Origin: Microbacterium paraoxydans
Lineage (GTDB): Bacteria > Actinomycetota > Actinomycetes > Actinomycetales > Microbacteriaceae
NCBI RefSeq assembly: GCF_020524545.1
Contig: NZ_JAIVLG010000002.1
Coordinates: forward strand, 620,001-684,000
DNA length: 64,000 bases
Direction of reading: 5' to 3'
This document shows positions 47,396-58,297 of the stretch, one piece after another; the stretch's first letter is position 1; each line of letters starts with the position of its first letter. The notes beneath the pieces are model-generated. The model made no database searches and was not told the origin of the DNA. It saw only the letters and a program-made list of their open reading frames with translations. The translations under genes were made by a program, and so were the position numbers.

Positions 47396-47497
47396 GATCT
47401 CGATGCTACGACCTGCTTTCAGGAACAAGCTCTGTGCTTGCGTTATCCTGGAACGTCGGCTTCCCGGCACAAACCCCCCACCGTTTAGGACACCTGC

Positions 47498-49411
<1,914 letters not shown>

Positions 49412-49431
49412 GACATCTGGAGCACGCTCCC

Positions 49432-49475
49432 GAGGGCCCTGCGAGCACCGATACGGTGCTCGCAGGGCCCTCTTT
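49432..49475 (+). terminator. Terminator of typA
   Basis: Two perfectly complementary 18-base arms (49432-49449 and 49455-49472) with a GATAC loop and a short T-run after it. Confidence 0.85.
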
Positions 49476-49599
49476 CATGAAAATCCCAGGTGGGGGCAAG
49501 TTTTCACTCAGACTGATGATGCAGAATCGTTGACTTGCGCCCGGGGTGACCTCCCGATGAGCCCCCTGCAGAGGCGTACGACCACCCGAAAGTCGACCC

Positions 49600-50496
49600 A
49601 TGCTTCAGAAGACCCGTGCGCTTCGGCGCGCCTCCGCGGCGGCATCCGCCCGCGCGGCGATCCACGCCCGCCGTCCCATGACCATCCTCGCGACGACCGC
49701 GGCCACCCTCGTCGGGATCACGCTCAGCGTGGGCCTTGCCTCCGCACCTGCGGTCGGTGCCACCGTCTCCGACGCCGCGGCAGCGGTGGGTGCGACCTTC
49801 GTCGGCGCCGAGCCGCTGACCTCGATCGACCAGGACGCCAAGGAGACCCTCGCGGCGGCGCAAGGCGCCGTGCTGGCGGCCGAGACCCTCGGCGACGAGG
49901 TGACCGCATCGGGACTCGACGTCGGCGCCGTCACGGCAGTCGACACGGCCGCGCTCGAAGACGGCATCGACCGGCTGTCCGACCGCGGTCTGATGCCCGT
50001 GCTCCTGGTCGGCATCCTCTCCGACGAGGTGCAGGCCGCGACCGCCCAGGTCGCCTCCGCCACGACCGACCTCCGGCAAGCGCTGACCACGGCACAGGAG
50101 AAGCACGCCGCAGAGGAAGCCGCGCGTATCGCGGCAGAGCAGGCCGCGGCCGCACAACGCGCCGCAGAAGCCCTCGCGGCAGCCAACACCGTCGAGGGCG
50201 CCAAGGCGACGGCGCGACAGCTGATGGCCAGTCAGTACGGCTGGGGTGAGGGGGAGTTCTCCTGCCTGGAGTCGCTGTGGAACAAGGAGTCGGGCTGGAA
50301 CTATCAGGCGTACAACGCAGACGGAGGTGCCACCGGTATCCCGCAGGCGCTGCCCGGCAGCAAGATGGCCTCGGCGGGGGCCGACTGGCAGACCAGTGCA
50401 GCCACGCAGATCGCCTGGGGCCTGGGCTACATCGCTTCGGCGTACGGGAGCCCCTGCAGCGCCTGGTCGCACTCGCAGGCGATGAACTGGTACTGA
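49600..50496 (+). CDS. Secreted lysozyme/transglycosylase-like protein
   Basis: A 298-residue exported protein. The N-terminus is Arg-rich with a hydrophobic stretch near residues 30-52 as signal or anchor. Residues 60-200 are Ala-rich and helical (coiled coil near 160-195). The last 90 residues are a lytic-transglycosylase-like domain with the probable catalytic Glu in LWNKESGWNYQAYN, the GATGIPQALPGSKM loop, and two Cys (FSCLE, SPCSAW) likely bonded. Such proteins trim peptidoglycan at the cell surface. Its 188-base upstream region holds the typA terminator and no recognisable riboswitch. Confidence 0.82.
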   Translation: MLQKTRALRRASAAASARAAIHARRPMTILATTAATLVGITLSVGLASAPAVGATVSDAAAAVGATFVGAEPLTSIDQDAKETLAAAQGAVLAAETLGDEVTASGLDVGAVTAVDTAALEDGIDRLSDRGLMPVLLVGILSDEVQAATAQVASATTDLRQALTTAQEKHAAEEAARIAAEQAAAAQRAAEALAAANTVEGAKATARQLMASQYGWGEGEFSCLESLWNKESGWNYQAYNADGGATGIPQALPGSKMASAGADWQTSAATQIAWGLGYIASAYGSPCSAWSHSQAMNWY

Positions 50497-50558
50497 TCGG
50501 CACGGGAGCGCTACGGTGACAGTGACGCCGGGAGGCGTCGCTGATTCCAGGAGGGCAG

Positions 50559-51569
50559 ATGCTCGATCCGGCCGCGTGGCTCGACGTTCCGCAGGAGGTG
50601 TCGACCGGCGGGCTCCCCGGGTGGGACCGCGTCGAGGAGATCGTCCACGCCGCGCACGCGCGATACGCCACGGAGAGCTCCGGACGTGTGGCCGACTACA
50701 TCCCGGTGCTGGCTGAGGCCGACCCTGAGCTCTTCGGGCTCGCCGTCATCGAGGTCGGCGGCGGGCTGCACGATGCGGGTGATGCGCAGCATCCGTTCTC
50801 GATTCAATCGATCTCGAAGATGTTCGTCTACGCCCTGGCGATCCAGGAGCACGGACACGAGCGCGTGCGCGAGATCATCGGGGTCAACAACACCGGTCTG
50901 GCGTTCAACTCGGTCGTCGCGCTCGAGCTCAACGGCGGGCATCCGATGAATCCGATGGTCAACGCCGGTGCGATCGCGACCACCGCACTGATCTCGGGGG
51001 ACACCGAAGCCGAGCGCTGGGATCGGGTGCGAGAAGGGCTGTCGGCCTTCGCCGGACGCCCGCTGGCACTCGACGACGTCGTCTACCGCTCCGAAGCCGA
51101 GACCAACGACCGCAATCGCGCTTTCGGGCGCCTGTTGCGCAGCTATGGTCGCCTCGACGGCGACCCCGACGCGATCGTCGACACCTACACGCGCCAGTGC
51201 GCGGTGAGCGTGACGGCGCACGACCTCGCTGTCATGGGCGCGACGCTCGCCGATGGCGGAGTGAACCCCGTGACGGGGGAGCGGGTCGTCTCGGCAGAGG
51301 TCTGCCGCGACACGCTCGCGGTCGTCGCCTCGACCGGGCTGTACGAACGGTCCGGCGACTGGCTCTTCGAGATCGGACTCCCCGCGAAGTCGGGAGTATC
51401 GGGCGGGATCGTCGCCATCGCGCCGGGCAAGGGCGCCGCCGCCGGCTTCTCGCCGCGCCTCGACGAGGCAGGCAACTCCGTGCGGTCGCAGATGGCGATC
51501 GGCCACCTGTCCCGCGCACTCGGCCTCAACCTCTTCGCATCCGCCGTCGCACCCCGGGAGATCCCATGA
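50559..51569 (+). CDS. glsA: Glutaminase A
   Basis: Hydrolyses glutamine to glutamate and ammonia. The 336 residues have the serine beta-lactamase-like fold: nucleophile and general base in S84-I-S-K87 (FSIQSISKMF), NNTGLAFNS, NAGAIATTAL and the GVSGGIVAIAPGKG loop near the end. A GGAGGG ribosome site precedes the ATG. Its stop overlaps the start of the MFS gene (ATGA), so glutamine breakdown and a transporter are co-produced. Confidence 0.94.
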   Translation: MLDPAAWLDVPQEVSTGGLPGWDRVEEIVHAAHARYATESSGRVADYIPVLAEADPELFGLAVIEVGGGLHDAGDAQHPFSIQSISKMFVYALAIQEHGHERVREIIGVNNTGLAFNSVVALELNGGHPMNPMVNAGAIATTALISGDTEAERWDRVREGLSAFAGRPLALDDVVYRSEAETNDRNRAFGRLLRSYGRLDGDPDAIVDTYTRQCAVSVTAHDLAVMGATLADGGVNPVTGERVVSAEVCRDTLAVVASTGLYERSGDWLFEIGLPAKSGVSGGIVAIAPGKGAAAGFSPRLDEAGNSVRSQMAIGHLSRALGLNLFASAVAPREIP

Positions 51570-53194
51570 CGCACGCAGAGCAGGTAGCAACGAAGACGTC
51601 GTGGCTGCCGATGGTGAGCCTGTTCCTCGCGCAGGTGCTGATGTCGTTCAACGTCGCGGCGCTCCCCATCTCGCTCGGCGGTATGGTGAGCGAGTTCGGG
51701 GTGCCGCCAACGGTGGCCAGTACGACGATCGTGATGTACGGTCTCGCGGTCGCCGCGCTCGTGATGACCGGTGCCAAACTCGGTCAGCGTGTGGGGTGGG
51801 TGCTGATCTTCCGCGTCGTGATCGCCCTGTTCGCCGGTTCCGCCGTGATGATGCTGTTCGCCCCGACGGTGTGGTGGGCGATCGCAGGGCAGGCGGTGGC
51901 CGGAGCGGCGGCCGCCATCATCGTCCCCTCGATCGTCGCCCTGATCGCCGAGAACTACCGCGGTTCCCAGCAGGCCACGGCGATCGGCGCGATCGGCTCG
52001 GCACGCGCGATCTCGGGCGTCAGCGCGTTCCTGATCGGCGGCACGCTCGGCACTCTGGTGGGCTGGCGGCCGATGTTCATCATCGTCCTGGGCATCGCCG
52101 TGGTGGTCTTCGCATTGAGCTTCACGCTGCGCGGCGATCGCGGCGACGCGTCCATCCGCATCGACCTGGTCGCCTCGCTCCTCATCGGTGCGGCGATCGT
52201 GCTGCTCACGCTCGGCTTCAACAACCTGAACGGCTGGGGAGCCCTCGCGGCGACCGAGGCTGCGCCGTTCAGCATCCTGGGGCTGTCGCCGGCTCCGGTC
52301 TTCATCATCCTCGGCATCGTGCTCGGGCAGGCGTTCTTCCTCTGGACCAGGAAGCGGATGGCCGACGGCAAGGTTCCCCTGATCGATCTCAGCGTCCTCG
52401 GGTCGGGGCGGGAGCGGGCGGCCGTGTACGCGATGTTCATCGTGGTCGCGCTCGAGGCGTGCGTGAACTTCACGATCCCGCTGTACATCCAGATCGTCCA
52501 GGGGCGGACGCCGTTCGACACCTCGATGGCGATGATGCCGTTCAACCTCACGGTCTTCATCACCGCCACGCTCGTGGTGCGGTTCTACAAGCGCTACCCA
52601 CCGCGGACGATCGGCGTTTTCGGGTTCATCCTCACGACGGCCGCGCTCGTGTGGCTCTCCGTGGTCGTGAACAACAACTGGGAGACGCTGCCGACGATCC
52701 TGGGACTCGTCGTCTTCGGCGTCGGCCAGGGCGCGCTGGTGACCCTGGTGTTCAACGTGCTCGTGACTGCGGCGCCCGCCGAGCTGGCCGGAGACGTCGG
52801 ATCCCTCCGAGGCACGACGCAGAACCTCGCCTCCGCCGTCGGAACAGCTCTCGCCGGCGCGCTGCTGGTAACCCTGCTCTCCGTCAGCGTCGGGCGAGCG
52901 GTGATCGAGCATCCCGAGATCCCGCCGTCGCTGGTGGCGCAGGTCGACATGGACAACGTGAACTTCATCAGCAACGACGACCTGCGTGCGGCGCTAGAGG
53001 CCACGGATGCCACGCCGGACCAGGTCGATGCCGCTGTGGCTGTGAATGAGGACTCGCGCCTCGGGACGCTCAAACTCGGTCTGCTCATCCTCGCCGGGGT
53101 CAGTGCTCTCGCGATCCTGCCCGCGTCGCGTCTGCCGCAGTACCGGCCGCACGAGATCCCCGATCCCTCCCCGGCCGGCGGGGCGGACGACTGA
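51566..53194 (+). CDS. MFS transporter, DHA2-like
   Basis: A 542-residue major facilitator with about 14 helices (first helix WLPMVSLFLAQVLMSFNVAALP; motif near GLAVAALVMTGAKLGQRVG). Near the C-terminus a hydrophilic loop (about residues 460-500) is inserted before the last helix. Its coupling to glutaminase suggests transport of glutamine, glutamate or a related amine, but most DHA2 members export drugs. Stop is three bases from the stop of the convergent regulator gene. Confidence 0.85.
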   Translation: MTHAEQVATKTSWLPMVSLFLAQVLMSFNVAALPISLGGMVSEFGVPPTVASTTIVMYGLAVAALVMTGAKLGQRVGWVLIFRVVIALFAGSAVMMLFAPTVWWAIAGQAVAGAAAAIIVPSIVALIAENYRGSQQATAIGAIGSARAISGVSAFLIGGTLGTLVGWRPMFIIVLGIAVVVFALSFTLRGDRGDASIRIDLVASLLIGAAIVLLTLGFNNLNGWGALAATEAAPFSILGLSPAPVFIILGIVLGQAFFLWTRKRMADGKVPLIDLSVLGSGRERAAVYAMFIVVALEACVNFTIPLYIQIVQGRTPFDTSMAMMPFNLTVFITATLVVRFYKRYPPRTIGVFGFILTTAALVWLSVVVNNNWETLPTILGLVVFGVGQGALVTLVFNVLVTAAPAELAGDVGSLRGTTQNLASAVGTALAGALLVTLLSVSVGRAVIEHPEIPPSLVAQVDMDNVNFISNDDLRAALEATDATPDQVDAAVAVNEDSRLGTLKLGLLILAGVSALAILPASRLPQYRPHEIPDPSPAGGADD

Positions 53195-53197
53195 GGA

Positions 53198-53746
53198 TCA
53201 GCGCAGCTCCGAGATGAGGACGGCGCTGGTGCGCGGCGTCGTCGCCTCGAAGATGTGCGGCGCATCGCCGGCGTAGGTGAGGTAGTCGCCGGGGTGGAGG
53301 ACCACGGGTTCGTCCGCGGGTCCGACCCGCGCCTCTCCCGCGACCAGGATCACGTGCTCGATCGTGCCGGGGTGGTGGGGGTCCGACAGGCGAGGGTCCC
53401 CCGGATCCGCCTGGATCAGGTAGACGTCCCTGCGCGCACCCGGAGGGCTGGCCGATAGCAGAGTCGCGCTGTAGGCCGCGGCCGAGGACGGCACCCCCGC
53501 GAGGTCGTCAGCACGGATCAGGGTCGGGGCGTTCGCCTGCTGGTCGACGAGCACAGCGAACGGCACGCCGAGTGCGACGCCGAGTGCCCACAGCGTCTCG
53601 ACGCTGGGGTTGCCCGAACCGCTTTCGAGCTGGGAGACCGTCGCCTTGGACACTCCGGCTCTTCGGGCGAGCTCGGAGACCGACAGGCTCGCGGACTCCC
53701 GTTCGCGGCGCAGGGTGCGGGCGATGCGTGTGCGGAGATCCTCCAT
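53198..53746 (-). CDS. XRE-cupin transcriptional regulator
   Basis: A 182-residue regulator: helix-turn-helix at residues 16-60 (SVSELARRAGVSKATVSQLE) and a cupin domain at about 105-180 (HPGTIEHVILVAGEARVG, LHPGDYLTYAGDAPHIFEA) that binds a small ligand. It is divergent from azlCD with 104 bases between starts, and proteins of this type commonly control adjacent azlCD genes. Related half-sites lie in the shared promoter. Confidence 0.9.
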   Translation of the reverse strand: MEDLRTRIARTLRRERESASLSVSELARRAGVSKATVSQLESGSGNPSVETLWALGVALGVPFAVLVDQQANAPTLIRADDLAGVPSSAAAYSATLLSASPPGARRDVYLIQADPGDPRLSDPHHPGTIEHVILVAGEARVGPADEPVVLHPGDYLTYAGDAPHIFEATTPRTSAVLISELR

Positions 53747-53758
53747 GTGTTCATCATG

Positions 53759-53830
53759 TCAAACGTTCGTTCGCTTGACTATGCGTCTCCTCGTGTTCAG
53801 AATTATGGACATGCGTTCATTGAAGCGAAC
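53759..53830. promoter_or_regulatory. Candidate operators between XRE-cupin gene and azlCD
   Basis: TCAAACGTTCGTTCGCTTGA (53759-53778) is a 20-base near-palindrome with 7-base arms (6 of 7 match). A related half-site TTGAAGCGAAC is at 53820-53830. They flank both promoters and are candidates for the XRE-cupin protein. Confidence 0.4.
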
Positions 53831-53850
53831 ACCGCGAGGCGACCGGCGTC

Positions 53851-54570
53851 ATGACCGCGGAGCGTGAGGTCTGGCGCGAGGCGCTCGGCGTCGTGCTCGC
53901 GACCAGCGCATACGGGATCTCCTTCGGCGCCCTGGCCGTGGCATCCGGGCTGGACGTCTGGCAGACCTGCGTCCTGAGTCTGCTGATGTTCACCGGTGGC
54001 TCGCAGTTCGCGTTCGTGGGCGTCTTCACGGCCGGCGGCCTCGCGGCCCTGCCCTCGGCGATCGCGTCGGCGGCTCTTCTCGGAGTGCGCAACGTGGCCT
54101 ACGGGATGCGTATGTCGCCGATCGTCGGGGGCGGCCCCGGGCGCAAGGCGGTGGCCGCGCACTTCACGATCGATGAGTCGACCGCGGTCGCGATCTCGCA
54201 GAGCGATCCGCGGCTGCGTCAGATCGGCTTCTGGGTGACCGGGATCGGCATCTTCGCCGGCTGGAACATCACCACCCTCGTCGGAGCGCTCGTGGGCGAC
54301 GTGCTGGGGGACCCGAAAGCGTGGGGGCTGGATGCCGCCGCCGCTGCGGCGTTCCTCGCGCTGCTGTGGCCCCGACTTCGGCAGCGGCAGGCCGTCGCGG
54401 TCGGGGTGGCTGCCGCCGTGGTCGCCGCCGCGTTCACACCTTTCCTGATGCCGGGTCTCCCGGTCCTCGTCGCGGCCGTCGTCGCGATAGCGGTCGGCTG
54501 GTTCAACTGGCTCGGGCGACCGGCATCCGTGACGGAAGGGCCGCTGGATGACTCGGAGGCTTTCTCGTGA
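53851..54570 (+). CDS. azlC: AzlC family amino acid exporter subunit
   Basis: A 239-residue membrane protein, the large subunit of AzlCD-type exporters for branched-chain amino acids (BrnFE in corynebacteria). It opens VWREALGVVLATSAYGISFGALA and has FTGGSQFAFVG near residue 50 and the conserved RNVAYGMRMSP. The stop overlaps the azlD start by four bases. Confidence 0.9.
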   Translation: MTAEREVWREALGVVLATSAYGISFGALAVASGLDVWQTCVLSLLMFTGGSQFAFVGVFTAGGLAALPSAIASAALLGVRNVAYGMRMSPIVGGGPGRKAVAAHFTIDESTAVAISQSDPRLRQIGFWVTGIGIFAGWNITTLVGALVGDVLGDPKAWGLDAAAAAAFLALLWPRLRQRQAVAVGVAAAVVAAAFTPFLMPGLPVLVAAVVAIAVGWFNWLGRPASVTEGPLDDSEAFS

Positions 54571-54881
54571 CACTCTGGAGTGCGATCCTCCTCGCCGCCG
54601 TGATCTGTCTCGCGTTGAAGGCGGCCGGCTATCTGGTGCCGTCCTCGGTGCTCGAAGCGCCCCGTGTCGCCCGGATCTCCGACCTGCTGACCGTGGCTCT
54701 CCTCGCGGCGCTCGTCGCCGTGCAGACGCTCGGTGACGGTCAAGCCATCACCGTCGATGCCCGCGTGCCCGCCTTGCTGGTCGCCGGAGGGCTTCTGTGG
54801 CTGCGGCAGTCGTTCCTCGTCGTCGTGGCCGCTGCTGCCGCGGTGGCGGCTCTCTTGCGCGTCTTCGGCCTCGCGGTGTGA
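54567..54881 (+). CDS. azlD: AzlD family amino acid exporter subunit
   Basis: A 104-residue protein with three to four helices, the small partner of AzlC. The GTG start overlaps the azlC stop. Members typically export isoleucine, leucine or valine; the exact substrate here is inferred only from the family. Confidence 0.87.
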   Translation: MTLWSAILLAAVICLALKAAGYLVPSSVLEAPRVARISDLLTVALLAALVAVQTLGDGQAITVDARVPALLVAGGLLWLRQSFLVVVAAAAAVAALLRVFGLAV

Positions 54882-54927
54882 TTCCCGGAGCTCGTCGGTG
54901 CACCGCTCGCGCCGGTAAGCTCGACGG

Positions 54928-55338
54928 GTGCGCGTGAGCTGGGTGTCGAGAACGTTGTCCTGGGTGGCTGCGGCCCTGGTGGGCGGCGTCTACGGCGTTG
55001 CGGGCACCATCGCCCACAGTGTGATGTGGGGTCCGATCCCGATCGGGCTCATCGTCGCCGCCATAGCGTGCGCCGCGATCCTGGTCGCCGTGCGTGCGCT
55101 CACTCACGATAGGGGAGCAGCCGTCGCCGCCGGCCTGGGGATGATCGGGATGCTGGTGCTGATCTCCGGTGTGGGCCCCGGCGGATCCGTGGTCGTGCCG
55201 GATTCGCTCAGTGGCCAGATCTGGACGTACGTGGTCGCGGGGATCGTGCTTCTGGTCATCGCCTGGCCGTCCTTCTCGCGGGTCCCTGTGCGCACCGAGG
55301 CGCCCGCCGCGCAGGAATCCGAGTCGCGTGAGTCGTAG
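54928..55338 (+). CDS. Small membrane protein, DUF6113-like
   Basis: A 136-residue protein with about four helices and a short acidic C-terminus (PAAQESESRES). I place it with DUF6113 proteins that sit before fdxA in related genomes, with moderate confidence. The GTG start follows TAAGCT (54916-54921) by six bases. Its TAG stop forms the first three bases of the -10 box of fdxA. Confidence 0.65.
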   Translation: MRVSWVSRTLSWVAAALVGGVYGVAGTIAHSVMWGPIPIGLIVAAIACAAILVAVRALTHDRGAAVAAGLGMIGMLVLISGVGPGGSVVVPDSLSGQIWTYVVAGIVLLVIAWPSFSRVPVRTEAPAAQESESRES

Positions 55339-55347
55339 ACTGGAGCG

Positions 55348-55668
55348 GTGACGTATGTGATCGCCCTCCCGTGCGTCGATGTCAAGGACCGAGCCTGCAT
55401 CGACGAGTGCCCCGTTGACTGCATCTACGAGGGCGAACGCTCGCTGTACATCCACCCGGACGAGTGCGTGGACTGTGGTGCGTGTGAACCGGTGTGCCCC
55501 GTGGAAGCCATCTACTACGAGGACGACCTGCCCGATGAGTGGCAGGACTACTACAAGGCCAATGTCGAGTTCTTCGACGAGATCGGCTCTCCCGGAGGCG
55601 CGGCGAAGGTCGGCGTCTACGCGTTCGACCACCCGATCGTCGCCGCGCTCCCGCCGCAGGGCGAGTAG
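55348..55668 (+). CDS. fdxA: Seven-iron ferredoxin
   Basis: A 106-residue low-potential ferredoxin with one 3Fe-4S and one 4Fe-4S cluster. Cluster motifs are C-x7-C in [18 protein letters not shown], and [16 protein letters not shown]. It is the usual actinobacterial FdxA electron donor (for example to P450s). The GTG start follows TAGACT (55336-55341) by six bases, so it is leaderless. dapC follows ten bases later. Confidence 0.95.
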   Translation: MTYVIALPCVDVKDRACIDECPVDCIYEGERSLYIHPDECVDCGACEPVCPVEAIYYEDDLPDEWQDYYKANVEFFDEIGSPGGAAKVGVYAFDHPIVAALPPQGE

Positions 55669-55677
55669 GCGCGCGCT

Positions 55678-56790
55678 GTGAGCGTCCGCGACCTCGCCGA
55701 CTACCCCTGGGACGCCGTCGTCCCGTTCCGCGAGCGTGCAGCCCGGCACCCGGACGGGATCGTGGATCTCTCCATCGGCTCGCCGGTGGACCCGACCCCC
55801 GACATCATCCGGCGCGCTCTGGCCGATGCGACCGATGCCCATGCCTATCCGCAGACGGTCGGCACGCCGACCCTGCGCGAGGCGATCGTGGAATGGTACG
55901 CGCGGCGACGCGGCGTGCCCGACCTCCGGGTCGACAACGTGCTGCCCACGATCGGCTCCAAGGAGTTCGTCGCGTTGCTGCCCACCCTGCTCGGATTGGG
56001 GGAGGGCGACATCGTGGTGCACCCCCGTGTCGCCTATCCGACCTACGAGGTCGGCGCCCGTGTCGTCGGCGCCACACCGCACCCCGCCGATGATCCTGCG
56101 GACTGGCCGGAGGGCACCAAGCTCGTCTGGATAAACACGCCCGGCAACCCGGACGGGCGCACGTGGACCGTCGACGAGCTCGCCGCCGCCGTGGCACGCG
56201 CCCGCGAGCTCGGCGCCGTGCTCGCGAGTGACGAGTGCTACGCCGAACTCGGCTGGGACGGCGAATGGGCCACCTCGCCGATTCCGTCGATCCTCGACCC
56301 GAGGGTGACGGGTGGCAGTCGCTCGAACCTGCTCAGCGTGTACTCGCTCAGCAAGCAGTCCAACCTCGCCGGCTACCGTGCCGCGTTCGTCGCCGGCTGT
56401 GCCCGCGTGGTCGGCGACCTCCTGACGGCGCGCAAGCATCTCGGTCTGATGCCGCCCGCTCCGGTGCAGCACGCCATGGCGGTGGCGCTCGGCGACGACG
56501 CGCATGTCGCGGCGCAGAAGGAGCTCTATCGCACCCGGCGCGATGCGCTGCGTCCCGCCCTGGTGGCCGCGGGGTTCCGCATCGATGGTTCGGAGGCCGG
56601 ACTGTACCTGTGGGCGACCGAGGAACGGGATGCATGGGAGTCACTGGAACGGCTCGCTGATCTGGGTATCCTCGCGGGGCCGGGGCCGTTCTACGGTGCC
56701 GACGCCGCGCAGCACGTTCGCCTCGCGCTCACCGCACCGACCGAGCGCATCCTCGAGGCTGCACGACGCCTCACTGTCGAAGCTCTGTAG
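55678..56790 (+). CDS. dapC: Succinyldiaminopimelate transaminase
   Basis: PLP aminotransferase of the succinylase lysine/diaminopimelate pathway, making N-succinyl-LL-2,6-diaminopimelate. The 370 residues are of fold type I; the PLP Lys is K226 in YSLSKQSNLAGYR. It starts with GTG and lies directly downstream of fdxA, an order common in actinobacteria. dapD and dapE, the flanking steps, lie 3-5 kb away in this window. Confidence 0.92.
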   Translation: MSVRDLADYPWDAVVPFRERAARHPDGIVDLSIGSPVDPTPDIIRRALADATDAHAYPQTVGTPTLREAIVEWYARRRGVPDLRVDNVLPTIGSKEFVALLPTLLGLGEGDIVVHPRVAYPTYEVGARVVGATPHPADDPADWPEGTKLVWINTPGNPDGRTWTVDELAAAVARARELGAVLASDECYAELGWDGEWATSPIPSILDPRVTGGSRSNLLSVYSLSKQSNLAGYRAAFVAGCARVVGDLLTARKHLGLMPPAPVQHAMAVALGDDAHVAAQKELYRTRRDALRPALVAAGFRIDGSEAGLYLWATEERDAWESLERLADLGILAGPGPFYGADAAQHVRLALTAPTERILEAARRLTVEAL

Positions 56791-56830
56791 GTTATCCCCT
56801 TGAAGTAGCCGTCTGTTTGGCGGATGTCAC

Positions 56831-56855
56831 AGTAGGCCAGAGTGCCTACTAGGCT
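56831..56855 (+). promoter_or_regulatory. gltA promoter with overlapping inverted repeat
   Basis: AGTAGGC (56831-56837) and GCCTACT (56844-56850) form a perfect inverted repeat with a six-base spacer. Its last base is the first T of the -10 box TAGGCT (56850-56855). Transcription would start near 56862, giving a leader of 120 bases. It is a likely operator for control of citrate synthase. Confidence 0.5.
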
Positions 56856-56981
56856 GTAAAAGCGATTCGGTCGTGACCCGACCTGGCGCTTCAGCGCCGT
56901 GAGATCGCCAGTTCCGACTTGATCAAGATCATGTCCGACACCACCGCGACGAGCGGGGACGGACACCAGGAGGAGGTCCGC

Positions 56982-58271
56982 GTGAGTGCAGCGGCAGACC
57001 AGACGGCGAAGCTGACGATCGGTGAGACGACCGCCGAATTCCCGGTACTGCGCGGCACGGCGGGGCACGACAGCATCGACTTCTCGACGCTGACCCGTCA
57101 GACCGGCTACACCGGCCTCGACTACGGCTTCGTGAACACCGCGTCGACGAAGTCCGAGATCACCTTCATCGACGGCGACAAGGGCATCCTCCGCTATCGC
57201 GGGTACCCGATCGAACAGTTGGCGGGATCGACCAGCTACCTCGAGGTCGCGTGGCTCTTGATCTACGGCGAGCTGCCCTCGGCGTCCGAGCTCGCGGAGT
57301 TCGACGAGAAGATCCGTCGCCACACTCTGCTGCACGAAGACCTCAAGCGCTTCTTCTCCGCACTTCCGCATACGGCGCACCCGATGTCGGTGCTGTCTTC
57401 GGCGGTCGCGGCGCTCTCGACCTATTACGAAGGTCAGACCGACCCGCACAACCCCGAGCATGTCGAGCTGAACATGGTCCGCATGCTCGCCAAGCTTCCG
57501 GTGATCGCGGCGTATGCGCACAAGAAGAGCGTCGGCCAGGCCTTCCTGTACCCCGACAACTCGCTGAGCTTCGTGGACAACTTCCTGAAGCTGAACTTCG
57601 GCGTGCACAGCGAGGAGTACGAGGTCAACCCGGTGATGTCGAAGGCTCTCGAGCTCCTCCTCATCCTGCACGAAGACCACGAGCAGAACGCCTCGACCTC
57701 GACCGTCCGCCTCGTGGGGTCGACCGGAGCGAACCAGTTCGCGTCGATCTCCGCCGGCATCCAAGCTCTCTCCGGCCCCCTCCACGGCGGTGCGAACGAG
57801 GCCGTGCTGACCATGCTCGGGCAGATCCGTGACTCCGGTCAGAGCGTGTCGCGCTTCGTCGAGCGGGTGAAGAACAAGGAAGAGGGCGTGAAGCTGATGG
57901 GCTTCGGGCACCGGGTCTACAAGAACTACGATCCGCGCGCCAAGCTCGTCAAGGACGCCGCCGATGAGGTGCTGTCGTCGCTGGGCGTCACCGACCCCCT
58001 TCTCGACCTGGCCAAGGAACTCGAGGAGCTCGCGCTCGCTGACGACTACTTCCGCGAGCGTCGGCTGTACCCGAACGTCGACTTCTACACGGGCGTGATC
58101 TACAAGGCGATGGGCTTCCCGACGCGGATGTTCACGGTGCTCTTCGCGATCGGACGTCTGCCCGGCTGGCTCGCGCAGTGGCGCGAGCTGCAGCTCGACC
58201 CGCAGACCAAGATCGGCCGCCCGCAGCAGCTGTACACGGGATCGTCGGAGCGCTCTTTCCCGACCCGCTGA
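56982..58271 (+). CDS. gltA: Citrate synthase
   Basis: Condenses oxaloacetate and acetyl-CoA, first step of the TCA cycle. From GTG at 56982 the protein is 429 residues, the usual type II length; AGGAGGAGG lies just upstream. An ATG at 56919 would add 21 residues and lacks a ribosome site. Catalytic His residues are H268 in GPLHGGANEAV and H310 in GFGHRVYKNYDPRA. Confidence 0.95.
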   Translation: MSAAADQTAKLTIGETTAEFPVLRGTAGHDSIDFSTLTRQTGYTGLDYGFVNTASTKSEITFIDGDKGILRYRGYPIEQLAGSTSYLEVAWLLIYGELPSASELAEFDEKIRRHTLLHEDLKRFFSALPHTAHPMSVLSSAVAALSTYYEGQTDPHNPEHVELNMVRMLAKLPVIAAYAHKKSVGQAFLYPDNSLSFVDNFLKLNFGVHSEEYEVNPVMSKALELLLILHEDHEQNASTSTVRLVGSTGANQFASISAGIQALSGPLHGGANEAVLTMLGQIRDSGQSVSRFVERVKNKEEGVKLMGFGHRVYKNYDPRAKLVKDAADEVLSSLGVTDPLLDLAKELEELALADDYFRERRLYPNVDFYTGVIYKAMGFPTRMFTVLFAIGRLPGWLAQWRELQLDPQTKIGRPQQLYTGSSERSFPTR

Positions 58272-58297
58272 GCCATCGGCCGCGCCCGGCCGTAAGC

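Noticed and set aside
49473..49599. c-di-AMP riboswitch before the lysozyme-like gene
   Set aside because: Such riboswitches precede cell-wall hydrolase genes in actinobacteria, but I could not match the conserved elements here.
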